Source of the DNA: Photobacterium jeanii
GTDB lineage: Bacteria > Pseudomonadota > Gammaproteobacteria > Enterobacterales > Vibrionaceae
Direction of reading: 5' to 3'
Length of the DNA stretch: 64,000 nucleotides
Assembly: GCF_001650345.1 (NCBI RefSeq)
Contig: NZ_LVHF01000033.1
Location: forward strand, 744,001-808,000
Shown: positions 54,173 through 63,648 of the stretch, piece by piece
Layout of the letters: each line of letters begins with the position of its first letter
How positions within the stretch are numbered: position 1 is the first letter of the stretch
Translations under genes and position numbers: made by a program
The notes under the pieces: generated by a model
Seen by the model: the letters and a program-made list of their open reading frames with translations, nothing else
Database searches by the model: none
What the model was told of the DNA's origin: nothing

Positions 54173-55170
54173 GCAACCTGCTCCTTGTCAGAATGTTGCT
54201 CACTTGAGTCTTGTTCCCAGTTAGCAACAAAGTGATTCTCATCAATCTGTTGATAACCTTTTACTGACTTCAAGCTTAGCTGACGAATTTTATCTGCACT
54301 AACCGAGTAATTCGGATCGGCTTCCAATAAGTGGTGGAATGGTAGATCGGGATCGGGCACCGCTGAGATCAACAAGCGGGTATATGGATGGCGAGGGTTA
54401 CGTAAAATGCTGCGGGTATCACCCCATTCCACAATTCGACCACGGTACATTACGGCGGTTTCTTCCGCGACATAGTGCGCAGTTGCAAGATCATGCGTGA
54501 TGTAAAGGAAACCAATGCCCATTTTTTCTTTCATCTCTTTCATCAGGTTTAGAACACCTAAACGAATTGAAACATCGAGCATGGATGTTGGTTCATCAGC
54601 CAAAATCACTTCCGCACCAACGGCAATCGCGCGAGCTAGGTTAATACGTTGGCGCTGACCGCCACTTAATTGGTGGGGGTACTTATCTAGATCTGAATGC
54701 GGTAATTCCACCAAGTCCATTAGTTCTTTTAGCTTAGGTTCGACTTCTGATTGCTTACTGACTTGGCTGTGGATCATCAGTGGGCGGGTTAGGTGATGGC
54801 GAATAGTATGGGTTGGGTTTAAAGAGCCGAATGGGTCTTGGAAAATCATCTGTACTTTGCCGCGATAATCGAGGATATCTTTACGCGATTTAAGGGTATC
54901 GATGTTTTGCCCTTTGAACAGGATTTCACCTTCTGTCACAGAGTGCACCTTTGTGATCAAGCGTGCACAGGTGCTTTTGCCACAGCCTGACTCACCAACG
55001 AGGGCAAGCGTACGACCTTTGTATAAGTTGAAGCTGATGTCATCCAGTGCTCGGAAGATATCTGAGCTACCAAAACCACCACCAGCAATAAACTCTTTGG
55101 TGATGTGTTTCACTTCAATGATCGGTTCTAAATCGTGGGTTGCGGTGTTGGATGGGTTTAGTGTGTTCAT
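54169..55170 (-). CDS. Oligopeptide/oligosaccharide-type ABC transporter ATP-binding protein (OppF/DppF-like)
   Basis: A 333-aa ABC ATPase: Walker A GESGCGKST, Q-loop MIFQDPFGSLNPTHT, signature LSGGQRQR, Walker B VILADEPTSMLD, H-loop ITHD, then the C-terminal oligopeptide extension (HPYTRLLISAVPDPD). It overlaps both neighbours by four bases. It is usually one of a pair of ATPases under two permeases, which are not here. The sequence strongly recalls the ATPases of Vibrio oligosaccharide (chitobiose-type) transporters, but the Fur box in front speaks for an iron link. Confidence 0.88.
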   Translation of the reverse strand: MNTLNPSNTATHDLEPIIEVKHITKEFIAGGGFGSSDIFRALDDISFNLYKGRTLALVGESGCGKSTCARLITKVHSVTEGEILFKGQNIDTLKSRKDILDYRGKVQMIFQDPFGSLNPTHTIRHHLTRPLMIHSQVSKQSEVEPKLKELMDLVELPHSDLDKYPHQLSGGQRQRINLARAIAVGAEVILADEPTSMLDVSIRLGVLNLMKEMKEKMGIGFLYITHDLATAHYVAEETAVMYRGRIVEWGDTRSILRNPRHPYTRLLISAVPDPDLPFHHLLEADPNYSVSADKIRQLSLKSVKGYQQIDENHFVANWEQDSSEQHSDKEQVA

Positions 55171-56012
55171 GCGCCAATCTCCTCCGACACTTTAATTGGT
55201 TGCTGTGCTTCTTCATGAATGTTCGGGAATGATGCCCACAACTTCTGGGTATATGGATGCTGCGGATTATTACGGATCTCATGTGATGAATTGACTTCCA
55301 CAATTTGCCCATGGCGCATGACCGCGATGCGGTTACAAAGTTGGCTCATTAGGGCAAGGTCGTGGGTAATGAAGAGAACTGAGAAATCAAATTCATTCCG
55401 TAATTGGTAAATTTGCTGCAAGATTTCGCGCTGTACAACCACATCCAATGCCGTGGTTGGCTCATCCATGATGATCAGTTTTGGGTTTAGACAGAGTGCA
55501 ATTGCAATAACCAAGCGTTGACGCATGCCACCACTAAATTGGTGAGGGTACTCAGACAGGCGTTCACGCGGAATATTGACTAAATCCAGCAATTTTTCAG
55601 CGCGTTGTTTGGCTTGTTCATTGCTATAGCCAAGGTGGTGACGCATTACATCAGCAAATTGCTCTTTTACTGGCAGTACTGGGTTGAGGGAGTTCATCGC
55701 ACTTTGGAATACCATGGCGATTTCTTTCCAGCGCACAATGCCCATTTCCGCTTCACTGAGAGAAAGCAGGTCGCGCCCTTGAAATTGAACAGAGCCATGA
55801 GTAATCAATGCTGGTGGCTTGTGAAGGCGATTAATGGCGAAAGCAATGGTGCTCTTTCCACAGCCTGACTCACCAGCAAGACCGAAAATTTCACTTTTAC
55901 CAATATCAAAACTTACACGCTTTACAGCTTTGAAGTCACCGTTGTCAGTGACATAAGTGACCTCCAAGTCTCGCACTTTAACTAGTGGATCGGGATGGAA
56001 AGCCTGTTCCAT
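55167..56012 (-). CDS. Oligopeptide/oligosaccharide-type ABC transporter ATP-binding protein (OppD/DppD-like)
   Basis: A 281-aa ABC ATPase: Walker A GESGCGKST, Q-loop VFQSAMNSLNPVL, signature FSGGMRQR, Walker B IIMDEPTTALD, H-loop ITHD and a short OppD-type tail (HPYTQKLWASFP). TAGGAGAAAG precedes the ATG. First gene of a three-gene operon with the OppF-like ATPase and an unknown protein, behind a Fur box. Permeases and a binding protein are not in the window. Confidence 0.88.
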   Translation of the reverse strand: MEQAFHPDPLVKVRDLEVTYVTDNGDFKAVKRVSFDIGKSEIFGLAGESGCGKSTIAFAINRLHKPPALITHGSVQFQGRDLLSLSEAEMGIVRWKEIAMVFQSAMNSLNPVLPVKEQFADVMRHHLGYSNEQAKQRAEKLLDLVNIPRERLSEYPHQFSGGMRQRLVIAIALCLNPKLIIMDEPTTALDVVVQREILQQIYQLRNEFDFSVLFITHDLALMSQLCNRIAVMRHGQIVEVNSSHEIRNNPQHPYTQKLWASFPNIHEEAQQPIKVSEEIGA

Positions 56013-56325
56013 GTCTTTCTCCTAAATTTTCACTGCAAAATAACTTGAGTGAAAATTATTATCATTATCAATTTGTGTAAAGCGAGATTTTGCCGTGAAG
56101 TGATTCAGCTAGCAAAGTTTTCGGTAAACGTTTCATCTCTGCGAGCTAAGTGGGATTAAAGAAGCTGGAATGAGATTGGTTGTTGGTGAAATGTTACGAA
56201 ATTGTCAGCGTTTCGATGTTGTTCACATAACGAAAAGGGCAAGTTGTCTATAGTAGAAACGTTTTATTTTCAAATAATAGCATCAAGAAAGATGCCTACT
56301 AAGTATAAAGGGAGTTGTACATATT
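56013..56325. other. Divergent regulatory region between the ATPase operon and nhaD
   Basis: Contains the Fur box at 56050-56064. Nothing else distinctive; the remaining part is AT-rich and must hold the nhaD promoter. Confidence 0.5.
56050..56069. promoter_or_regulatory. Fur box upstream of the ABC ATPase operon
   Basis: On the minus strand TGATAATAATTTTCA matches TGATAAT-n-ATTATCA at 13 of 14 positions (56050-56064), and an overlapping GATAATGATAAT stretch extends the site to 56069. It lies about 40 bases before the start at 56012. Iron repression of the operon follows if Fur binds here. Confidence 0.8.
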
Positions 56326-57753
56326 ATGAGTATTCGGCAATGGTGCCTTGTCGTGGGTACTGTTTTATTCTCGCCTTGGGTTTTTGCTAGCGGAGAAGGG
56401 CTTGATTACACACAATCAACAATAGGATATGCCTCGCTCATTATTTTCGCGATTGCTTATTGTGTTGTTATGGGGGAAGAATATTTACAACTAAGAAAGT
56501 CCAAGCCTGTATTGTTAGCTGCAGGTTTTATTTGGATGATGATTGGCTATGTGTTTCAACAAAATGGTCAAACCGATGTCGCTAAACACGCTTTTGAGCA
56601 TAATTTATTAGAGTATGCTGAGTTACTACTTTTTCTTTTAGTCGCGATGACTTATATCAACGCGATGGAAGAGCGACGCTTATTTGATGCCCTACAGGCA
56701 TGGATGGTGAGTAAAGGCTTTAATTATCGAACTTTGTTTTGGTTAACAGGCATACTTTCATTCTTTATTTCACCTATCGCCGATAACTTAACAACCGCTT
56801 TGCTAATGTGTGCGGTAGTGATGAAAGTCGGTGGGAGCAACACTAAGTTCATCAATATTGCATGTGTAAATATTGTGGTTGCTGCTAACGCTGGTGGTGC
56901 ATTCAGTCCATTTGGTGATATTACCACTTTAATGGTTTGGCAGGCAGGACATGCGTCGTTTAACGAGTTCCTGTTGTTATTTATACCTTCTGTCGCTAAC
57001 TATTTAGTTCCTGCTGCGATAATGGCATTATTTGTGCCGAAAACACAACCAGATACGATTAGTCAGCAAGTCGAGCTAAAACGCGGTGCTCGTCGTATTG
57101 TGTTCTTCTTCTTGCTAACCATTGCTACAGCTGTTGGCTTTCATGGCTTTTTCCACTTCCCGCCGGTGGTTGGCATGATGATGGGGCTTGCTTACCTACA
57201 ATTCTTTGGTTATTTCCTTCGCAAGACATTACCTCGCTCACTGGCGCGTAAACGTGCGGTAGCAGAGGCAAATAAAGATGAAAAAGCATTGAAGCGCCTT
57301 GGTTCAGTGGTTCCTTTTGATGTATTTCGTCGTGTCTCTCATGCCGAGTGGGACACGCTACTCTTTTTCTATGGAGTTGTGATGTGTGTTGGTGGCTTAA
57401 GCTTGCTAGGTTACTTAGGGCAAGTGTCGCAAGTGATCTACACCGAGTGGAACCCTGTTTTGGCTAATAGCTTGGTTGGTGTTTTGTCAGCGATTGTCGA
57501 TAACATCCCTGTTATGTTTGCGGTGCTCACCATGAACCCTGAAATGTCGTTAGGTAACTGGTTGCTTGTGACATTAACAGCCGGAGTCGGTGGTAGCTTG
57601 TTGTCTATTGGCTCTGCGGCAGGTGTTGCCTTGATGGGAGCAGCACATGGGAAATATACATTTTTTGGTCATTTAAAGTGGATGCCTGTTATTTTTCTAG
57701 GCTACGTTGTCAGCATATTTTTGCACTTGTGGCTCAATAACAATGTGTTTTAA
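56326..57753 (+). CDS. nhaD: Na+/H+ antiporter NhaD
   Basis: A 475-aa inner-membrane antiporter, first seen in Vibrio, that exports sodium or lithium in exchange for protons. About a dozen hydrophobic segments are visible. Conserved stretches include FISPIADNLTTALLM, VNIVVAANAGGAFSPFGDITTLMVW and, near the end, VGVLSAIVDNIPVMFA and GVGGSLLSIGSAAGVALMG, with the ionisable Asp/Ser/Thr residues typical of NhaD. GGGAG precedes the ATG. A terminator follows. Confidence 0.93.
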   Translation: MSIRQWCLVVGTVLFSPWVFASGEGLDYTQSTIGYASLIIFAIAYCVVMGEEYLQLRKSKPVLLAAGFIWMMIGYVFQQNGQTDVAKHAFEHNLLEYAELLLFLLVAMTYINAMEERRLFDALQAWMVSKGFNYRTLFWLTGILSFFISPIADNLTTALLMCAVVMKVGGSNTKFINIACVNIVVAANAGGAFSPFGDITTLMVWQAGHASFNEFLLLFIPSVANYLVPAAIMALFVPKTQPDTISQQVELKRGARRIVFFFLLTIATAVGFHGFFHFPPVVGMMMGLAYLQFFGYFLRKTLPRSLARKRAVAEANKDEKALKRLGSVVPFDVFRRVSHAEWDTLLFFYGVVMCVGGLSLLGYLGQVSQVIYTEWNPVLANSLVGVLSAIVDNIPVMFAVLTMNPEMSLGNWLLVTLTAGVGGSLLSIGSAAGVALMGAAHGKYTFFGHLKWMPVIFLGYVVSIFLHLWLNNNVF

Positions 57754-57768
57754 GTAATTGTATTTAAG

Positions 57769-57793
57769 GCCCGGTCATAAGTGCCGGGCTTTT
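57769..57793 (+). terminator. Terminator of nhaD
   Basis: GCCCGG (57769-57774) and CCGGGC (57784-57789) followed by TTTT. Confidence 0.8.
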
Positions 57794-58125
57794 ACGATCT
57801 AAATGAAATACCTTTCTCAAATACTGCGTCTAAATTCACTATTTGAAATAACTGGAAATATAATCGCCTCATTTATATATCCCTGTTAATTTATTGGTGT
57901 GGTGAATTTATACGGGGTTTTGTACTGTATTTTATTGTGTAACTTGTTAAATATTAAAGAATTACCCATTATGTTTGGATTTTGTGCGATATGGGTGAAA
58001 TGAAAGGACTTATTGTCTGGATACTCGCTAATGTAAATTGATACAATAACGACACATTATTAGAAAAATACCGAACGCTGCTAAATAAAAATAATAATTA
58101 GGCAGCAAAATATCAAGAAGCTGCA
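57794..58125. other. Gene-free AT-rich stretch upstream of the TonB receptor operon
   Basis: About 330 bases. I see no Fur box or hairpin here. It should hold the promoter of the receptor-yfiR-GGDEF operon. Confidence 0.4.
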
Positions 58126-60222
58126 GTGAATAGATTTTCAGAAATAAAAGAAGCCGTTACGTCAAAAAAATTGGCTCAATATATATTGCTACCAACCAGT
58201 TTTTTCCTTCCTTTCTCGGTTGCAATGGCCAATGATGAAATTGACACTCTAATGGATATGTCTTTAGAAGACTTATCTCGTGCGTCTGTGACATTAACAT
58301 CGGTTGCAAAAAAAGAGCAGTCGCTAAAAAGTGTGCCAGCGGCTGTGCATGTGATTACCGCTGAACAAATCCGTCGCTCAGGTGCCCGCTCTGTACCAGA
58401 AGCTCTTTCCTTAGCTCCTGGCATTCATGTCTCACGCTTATCAGAAACGAATTGGGCTGTATCGTCGCGTGGTGTCAATGAGATGCTCTTCAATAAACTA
58501 CTGGTCTCTATTGATGGGCGAAGTGTGTTTAATCCCATCACATCGGGTGTGATATGGGAAAACCTTAATATCATGATGGCGGATATCGATCGTATTGAAG
58601 TGTTACTAGGCCCTGCTGGGACTATGTGGGGGGGTAACGCAGCTAATGGTGTAATTAATATCATTACTAAAGATGCAGATCAGACGAGAGGTTTATATAC
58701 AGAATTGATGTTTGGTGGTGAAGATCATGAAGAGTTGAATTTGCGCTTGGGTAGCAAAGTTAATCAAGATATAGATGCACGATTATCGTTCAAAGCTATT
58801 CGTTCTGCGTATTCCACAGAAGATCGTGGTGACTGGCGTAGCTATAACACGAATTTGCGCGTTGATCATAGTACGAGTAATAGTGAAGTTACTTTTCAAC
58901 TAGGTGCTTATAATACTGATATTCACACTGAATCTTCCACATCGCACTTTAGTGTTATGGCACCAACCTCGATGGCTTACGATGAATACAGTCGTGGGTA
59001 CTTTGGTAAGTTGAACATTGACACTGAATTAAATACAGGGATGTTGTCGATTAATTTGTGGTCAGATAAGCATGATCTAAATTATGAGTACTTCAAAGGG
59101 AACTATCGCAATTGGGACCTTGATATTTATTACCGCCTTCCTGTTTTTGATGAAAGCGAGCTAACGGTTGGTGGTGGTGGCCGTGGAACCAAAAGTGAAG
59201 TGGTTCCAATTGTATCAGGGTTTTCGATGAACCGTGCGCCAGTTGAAACTCGTATTTACAGTGATTTAGAACAAACTTACCAAAGTTACAATGTATATGG
59301 TCAGTTGGAAACCGATTTGACCGAGAGGCTAACGAGCTATGTCGGCGTTAAAGTTGAATACTTTGGGTTGGTTGATCGTTATGAATGGTTGCCTCAAGCT
59401 CGCTTTTCTTATGATTATTCGCCTTCTCACCAGTTTTGGGTTGGCCTTGGGCGTGCTGTTGTGACACCTTCGATGGTTGATACTGCTTCAACTATGTTTG
59501 ATTTTAACGTTGAGCAACTTACTGAGAACCAGTCTAGTTTAGATAGCACCATTGTACGTGGTGAACAAAATTTGAGCACAGAGTCAGTGGTAACACTTGA
59601 TATGGGCCACCGCTATTATATGTCTTCGACTTTGAGTACGAGTACCACTCTGTACTATAGCCATTATGATAATGTACGGGGTATTGCCTATGATCACGCT
59701 ATGTATCAATTACCACCGCCAGTTGATCCTTGGTACTTATCACCTATGGAGTTTTACAAGTATACCGATCAGATTGAAGCGAATACCTGGGGCGTTGAAT
59801 TAGCAACGTTTTGGCAACCTCGTTCAGATTTTCGCTTCAATGTGAATTACTCTTTCCGCCAAGCCAAGGCAAAATGTAAGCAAGCTGGCTTATGTGTTGA
59901 TGAGTTTATTTCCGAGACGAGAACACGCCAACCGAATCATATGATCAGTGCTCAAACTATGTGGGATGTAACAGATACAGTGCAATTTGACTTGGTATAC
60001 AAATATATTCATGGCAAAAACAACGGTTTTGCGCACGATGGGTGGGACAAAATTTCAACGTTAGATGCTCGCTTGGCGTGGCAACAAAAACAAGATTGGC
60101 CTCGAGTGGAAGTCTTGGTCGATGGAGTGTTCAACGATCATGGTTATTACGAATCAAACCGTTCTGCCGCTTATCGTTTAGATCGCCAAGTGTATGTTAA
60201 AGCGGTTTGGATGATGCAGTAA
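58126..60222 (+). CDS. TonB-dependent receptor, first gene of a YfiR/GGDEF operon
   Basis: A 698-aa outer-membrane receptor: signal region, then SLEDLSRASVTLTSVAKKEQ (a TonB-box-like opening), the plug (VPAAVHVITAEQIRRSGARS, LAPGIHVSR, WENLNIMMADIDRIEVLLGP, GTMWGGNAANGVINIITKDA) and the barrel. It lacks the siderophore-type features of the receptor at 16581 and resembles the CirA/BtuB-like group that is often found before yfiR. Start is GTG after AAGAAG. Its stop overlaps the yfiR start by one base. The ligand is unknown. Confidence 0.85.
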   Translation: MNRFSEIKEAVTSKKLAQYILLPTSFFLPFSVAMANDEIDTLMDMSLEDLSRASVTLTSVAKKEQSLKSVPAAVHVITAEQIRRSGARSVPEALSLAPGIHVSRLSETNWAVSSRGVNEMLFNKLLVSIDGRSVFNPITSGVIWENLNIMMADIDRIEVLLGPAGTMWGGNAANGVINIITKDADQTRGLYTELMFGGEDHEELNLRLGSKVNQDIDARLSFKAIRSAYSTEDRGDWRSYNTNLRVDHSTSNSEVTFQLGAYNTDIHTESSTSHFSVMAPTSMAYDEYSRGYFGKLNIDTELNTGMLSINLWSDKHDLNYEYFKGNYRNWDLDIYYRLPVFDESELTVGGGGRGTKSEVVPIVSGFSMNRAPVETRIYSDLEQTYQSYNVYGQLETDLTERLTSYVGVKVEYFGLVDRYEWLPQARFSYDYSPSHQFWVGLGRAVVTPSMVDTASTMFDFNVEQLTENQSSLDSTIVRGEQNLSTESVVTLDMGHRYYMSSTLSTSTTLYYSHYDNVRGIAYDHAMYQLPPPVDPWYLSPMEFYKYTDQIEANTWGVELATFWQPRSDFRFNVNYSFRQAKAKCKQAGLCVDEFISETRTRQPNHMISAQTMWDVTDTVQFDLVYKYIHGKNNGFAHDGWDKISTLDARLAWQQKQDWPRVEVLVDGVFNDHGYYESNRSAAYRLDRQVYVKAVWMMQ

Positions 60223-60746
60223 TGAATCGTTTTATCCTCGGCGTATGTTCTTTGCTAATGTGCTGGTCTGCAGTAGCATCGGTTACATTTGATCCTGACA
60301 AAGTAAAAGCCGTGTATTTAGTGCGTTTTGCAAACTTTATTCACTGGCCACAAGAAAAGTCGCTTGAGCACATTAATTATTGTGTCGTTGGTCAGAACGA
60401 TGTAACCGATGTATTAGAACAAGTTTTGGATAGTCAAACAGTGCGAAATAAAGCGCTGGTTTTTCATCGTGTCCAAAATGAAGCTGAGCTTAACGATTGT
60501 CAGCTTGTTTACCTGACACCAGAAAGTACGAAAAATCATACGTACCAGTTAGAACGTGAAGGATTAGTGAGCGTCAGTGATGCTCGTGCTTTTGCAGAAA
60601 CACAAGGTATGGTGGAGTTTCGTGAAAAGTCAGGTCGTATTCTTCCTGTTATTAATATTGATCAAGCTGATAAGAACAATGTGATAGTGCGCTCCCAACT
60701 GTTACGTATTTCTAAAATCATTTCTCAACCGCAAGGAGAGAAGTGA
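60222..60746 (+). CDS. YfiR-family periplasmic protein
   Basis: A 174-aa exported protein (signal peptide ends near SAVA-SVT) of the YfiR/DUF4154 type: VKAVYLVRFANFIHWP, VFHRVQNEAELNDCQLVYL, then VSVSDARAFAETQGMVEFRE and the closing PVINIDQADKN-type block. In Pseudomonas YfiR binds and inhibits the diguanylate cyclase YfiN from the periplasm. Here the next gene is a membrane GGDEF protein, so the same pairing is expected. Start and stop overlap both neighbours (TAATG and TGATG). Confidence 0.9.
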   Translation: MNRFILGVCSLLMCWSAVASVTFDPDKVKAVYLVRFANFIHWPQEKSLEHINYCVVGQNDVTDVLEQVLDSQTVRNKALVFHRVQNEAELNDCQLVYLTPESTKNHTYQLEREGLVSVSDARAFAETQGMVEFREKSGRILPVINIDQADKNNVIVRSQLLRISKIISQPQGEK

Positions 60747-62770
60747 TGCGTAACTATCTAAAATCTATGTCTATTCGTCAGAAAATGACGATCCCTGTTA
60801 CGACAATTTTGATTGTGATTTTCTTTGCGTTTAGCATCTTTAGTGTCTTCTCTGTATTAAAGACAGAACAAGATAACTTGTTAGCGCGATCTTTTATTTT
60901 AGGGAAAGGGGTTGCGATTAACTTAAAAGCTGCCTTGCTATTTGATGATGCTATGAGTAGTGAAGAAATTTTGTCAGCGTTTAGGGCTGACCATCTTGTG
61001 TATCATGTTGATGTTGTAAAAGAAGACGGATCAGTATTTGCTACTTATCATGCTGAAGGTATTGCAAAGTCGGGCCATATACAGAAAGACATACATCTAG
61101 ATTTAAGAGAGAGCTTTGCCAAACTAAACAAAAATGCCTTTGATCATTATTTCACCTCAGATTATCTCTACATATCGATCCCTGTAGTTGTTGCGCAATC
61201 TAATGTGGCAAGTATGCAAGGAGCCATCTCACTACAAGAGCTGAATAAAGCGAAAACCGACTTATTACGATTCTGTATGTTATTGCTGATCCCAATGGCT
61301 CTACTGTGTATTTTGCTGTTGCGTCAGTTACGTATTTGGGTTGTACGTCCAGTAGAAAACTTAAGTAATGCCATGCAAAACTTGGCGAGTACTCAACGTT
61401 TGAACCAGCGACCTAAAGTGCATGCCAACGATGAGATTGGCAGTTTAGTGAAATGCTTTAATGACATGCTTGATCATATGGAAGAGCGTGATGCGCAGAT
61501 TTCCGCCACGCTTGATCAAGTTGCGAGTGAAAAAGCATTTGTGGATGATGTTTTGTCAACGGTACAGCATGCGTTGTTGGTGTTAAATGATAAAGGACAA
61601 ATTGTGTTGGCGAATAGTGCCTGTAGAGAAGTCTTTCAATGTGTTGATGGCGACTTTAGAGGCTTAACGCTACGCGATATCATGAATGATAAGTTCTGGG
61701 ATGTTTATGGTACGGAGCTGGAGCCTGTATTAACGATTAACAACGAAGGTTTCGATAAGTTGATCAAAGCCAATGATCCACAAGAGTTACCTCATTACTA
61801 CAATGTAAAAGCTCGCCCATTAGTTGAACGAAATCAGTTATTGGTTGCGATTGAAGATGTGACACAAAAATATTTGTCGGAAGAGCAGCAGCGCTTAGCG
61901 GCGCGTATTTTTGATCAAAGTAGTGAAGGCATTTTAGTGACTGACAGCGAAGGAATGATCCAGATGGTAAATTCAGCGCTGACCAATATGATGGGCTACG
62001 TGCCCGAACATTTGATGGGTCACTTCATTGATGAATTTCTGTCGATGGAAAACTTTGCTGAAATTCTTCAAACGCTTCAGCTGCACGGTGGTCGTTGGCG
62101 TGGTGAGCTATGTGAAAAACGCAGTGATGGCGTTCTTATTCCACTTGAAGTGCGGGCTAATATTATCGGCGGTCATGACGGCGAGCGTATGCAAATCGTT
62201 ATGTCGATCAGTGATTTAAGCCATATTAAAGAGCTGGAGCAGCTTGAGTACCTTGCCCATCACGATGCATTAACCGGCTTAGCTAACCGTAAGCGCTTGT
62301 TTGATGTATTAGAAGATAAAATCCAAACAGCAGACATTCAAAGTGATGATAAGTTTGCAGTGTTATATATCGACCTTGATGGCTTTAAACCCGTGAATGA
62401 TACCTATGGTCACCATGTGGGAGATAAAGTGTTAAAAGTGGTTGCTGAGCGAATGCTGGCTAGTGTGCGTGATGGGGATTTTGTCGCACGCTTAGCTGGT
62501 GATGAGTTTGTGATTATAGTGAATAATATTCGAGGTTATAGAGAAGCATTGTACGCCGCAAATCGAATTTCAGATGCAATCTCACGTTGTATGCACATTG
62601 AAAAGCATCAATTAAAGGTGGGAGCGAGTATTGGTTTTAGCGTGATCCAGCATTCGAAATTAACCTCGATTGAAGAAGTGCTGCAGGCTGCTGATGCTGC
62701 TATGTATAAGGCAAAGCAAAATCGTAATAGCTCTGTGGTATGCGCTGATGTTGAAGAGCTGCGTAAATAA
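60746..62770 (+). CDS. Membrane diguanylate cyclase with HAMP, PAS and GGDEF domains (YfiN-like)
   Basis: A 674-aa inner-membrane protein: N-terminal transmembrane segment (about 17-38), periplasmic CHASE8-like domain, second transmembrane segment (about 175-195), HAMP, two PAS domains (about 265-375 and 385-495) and GGDEF. The active-site motif is AGDEF (residues about 584-588) instead of GGDEF, a common active variant, and RDGD just upstream is a canonical RxxD inhibitory site. No EAL domain. It should make c-di-GMP. GGAGAG precedes the ATG at 60746. It forms a tight operon with the receptor and YfiR. Confidence 0.9.
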   Translation: MRNYLKSMSIRQKMTIPVTTILIVIFFAFSIFSVFSVLKTEQDNLLARSFILGKGVAINLKAALLFDDAMSSEEILSAFRADHLVYHVDVVKEDGSVFATYHAEGIAKSGHIQKDIHLDLRESFAKLNKNAFDHYFTSDYLYISIPVVVAQSNVASMQGAISLQELNKAKTDLLRFCMLLLIPMALLCILLLRQLRIWVVRPVENLSNAMQNLASTQRLNQRPKVHANDEIGSLVKCFNDMLDHMEERDAQISATLDQVASEKAFVDDVLSTVQHALLVLNDKGQIVLANSACREVFQCVDGDFRGLTLRDIMNDKFWDVYGTELEPVLTINNEGFDKLIKANDPQELPHYYNVKARPLVERNQLLVAIEDVTQKYLSEEQQRLAARIFDQSSEGILVTDSEGMIQMVNSALTNMMGYVPEHLMGHFIDEFLSMENFAEILQTLQLHGGRWRGELCEKRSDGVLIPLEVRANIIGGHDGERMQIVMSISDLSHIKELEQLEYLAHHDALTGLANRKRLFDVLEDKIQTADIQSDDKFAVLYIDLDGFKPVNDTYGHHVGDKVLKVVAERMLASVRDGDFVARLAGDEFVIIVNNIRGYREALYAANRISDAISRCMHIEKHQLKVGASIGFSVIQHSKLTSIEEVLQAADAAMYKAKQNRNSSVVCADVEELRK

Positions 62771-62937
62771 TTAGTTTTTTGGCTAAGGTGTTTCCCATTA
62801 TTCTATTTTTGTGAATTTTTATTTAAACACGTACCAGTTGACTACACTTTGTAATGCTGGCTAAAGGATCGTGGAATGCTGCTCTATGGCTGTTAGAGCA
62901 AGCAATCACAAATTGGAATGAATAGGGAGGCTCCATC

Positions 62938-63243
62938 ATGTTAGCTGAATGCAGACATGTTGCTTTAGTGGGGGACAAGGCAAGATTCGCGGATATTAAA
63001 ATTGCGGCTTCGGGCGTAATTGAAGTCGATATTCCAGAAGATCACCGTCACTTCGAGGCTGATTTCGAACAACTTCACTTTCACACTGAGCACCAAAAAA
63101 CGGAACTGGTTTGCCATAGTGTGAAAGCGGATGCCAATAAAGTTGAGTGGAAGCTAGAGCTGGGAAACGATGATGCCACAGCATTGTTAAAGTTGATCGA
63201 GCGTGCGTCTGATGAGTATGAAACTTTGATGCGTGATCTTTAG
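62938..63243 (+). CDS. Hypothetical protein, 101 aa
   Basis: A soluble, acidic, His-rich protein (HRHFEADFEQLHFHTEH). GGGAGG sits well placed before the ATG, so expression is likely. No signal peptide, membrane segment or motif I recognise. It follows the c-di-GMP gene after 167 bases and ends at a terminator. Confidence 0.65.
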   Translation: MLAECRHVALVGDKARFADIKIAASGVIEVDIPEDHRHFEADFEQLHFHTEHQKTELVCHSVKADANKVEWKLELGNDDATALLKLIERASDEYETLMRDL

Positions 63244-63648
63244 CTCTGCTTTTTAGCGTCAACCTTACGGTATAAATGACTTTTTGAACAACCCTGTTAT
63301 GCAGGGTTTTCTTTTACCTGAAATTCGTATTTTGCACTGGACTTATTCTTGGCTAGTGAGGCAAACGTTTGGGTTAACGTTTGCTAGTTTCTGGGTGTAA
63401 ACAGACTGTTTCTGATATTTTAAGTGTCTACTCTTGTTACGCGCATGTGAAGCACATAAAATTCGAACTGTAACCTTGATTTAGGTCAAATAAACCACTT
63501 TGTCACCATAATACAGCGAAGTGCCTGCGGGTGATTGACTGTAATTCTTACTATTAACGACAAAGGTTCAGGTATCAGCCAATCTGAGCAACGAAAATGA
63601 TATTGGCGTTCAGATGGAAACTATAAAGCCTCAGCCGGAAAAGTGAAA
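63244..63648. other. Gene-free stretch before the oxygenase gene
   Basis: Contains the terminator at 63290-63315 and otherwise no gene. Promoter of the oxygenase gene expected. Confidence 0.4.
63290..63315 (+). terminator. Terminator of the gene at 62938
   Basis: Perfect seven-base arms AACCCTG (63290-63296) and CAGGGTT (63302-63308) followed by TTCTTTT. Confidence 0.8.
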
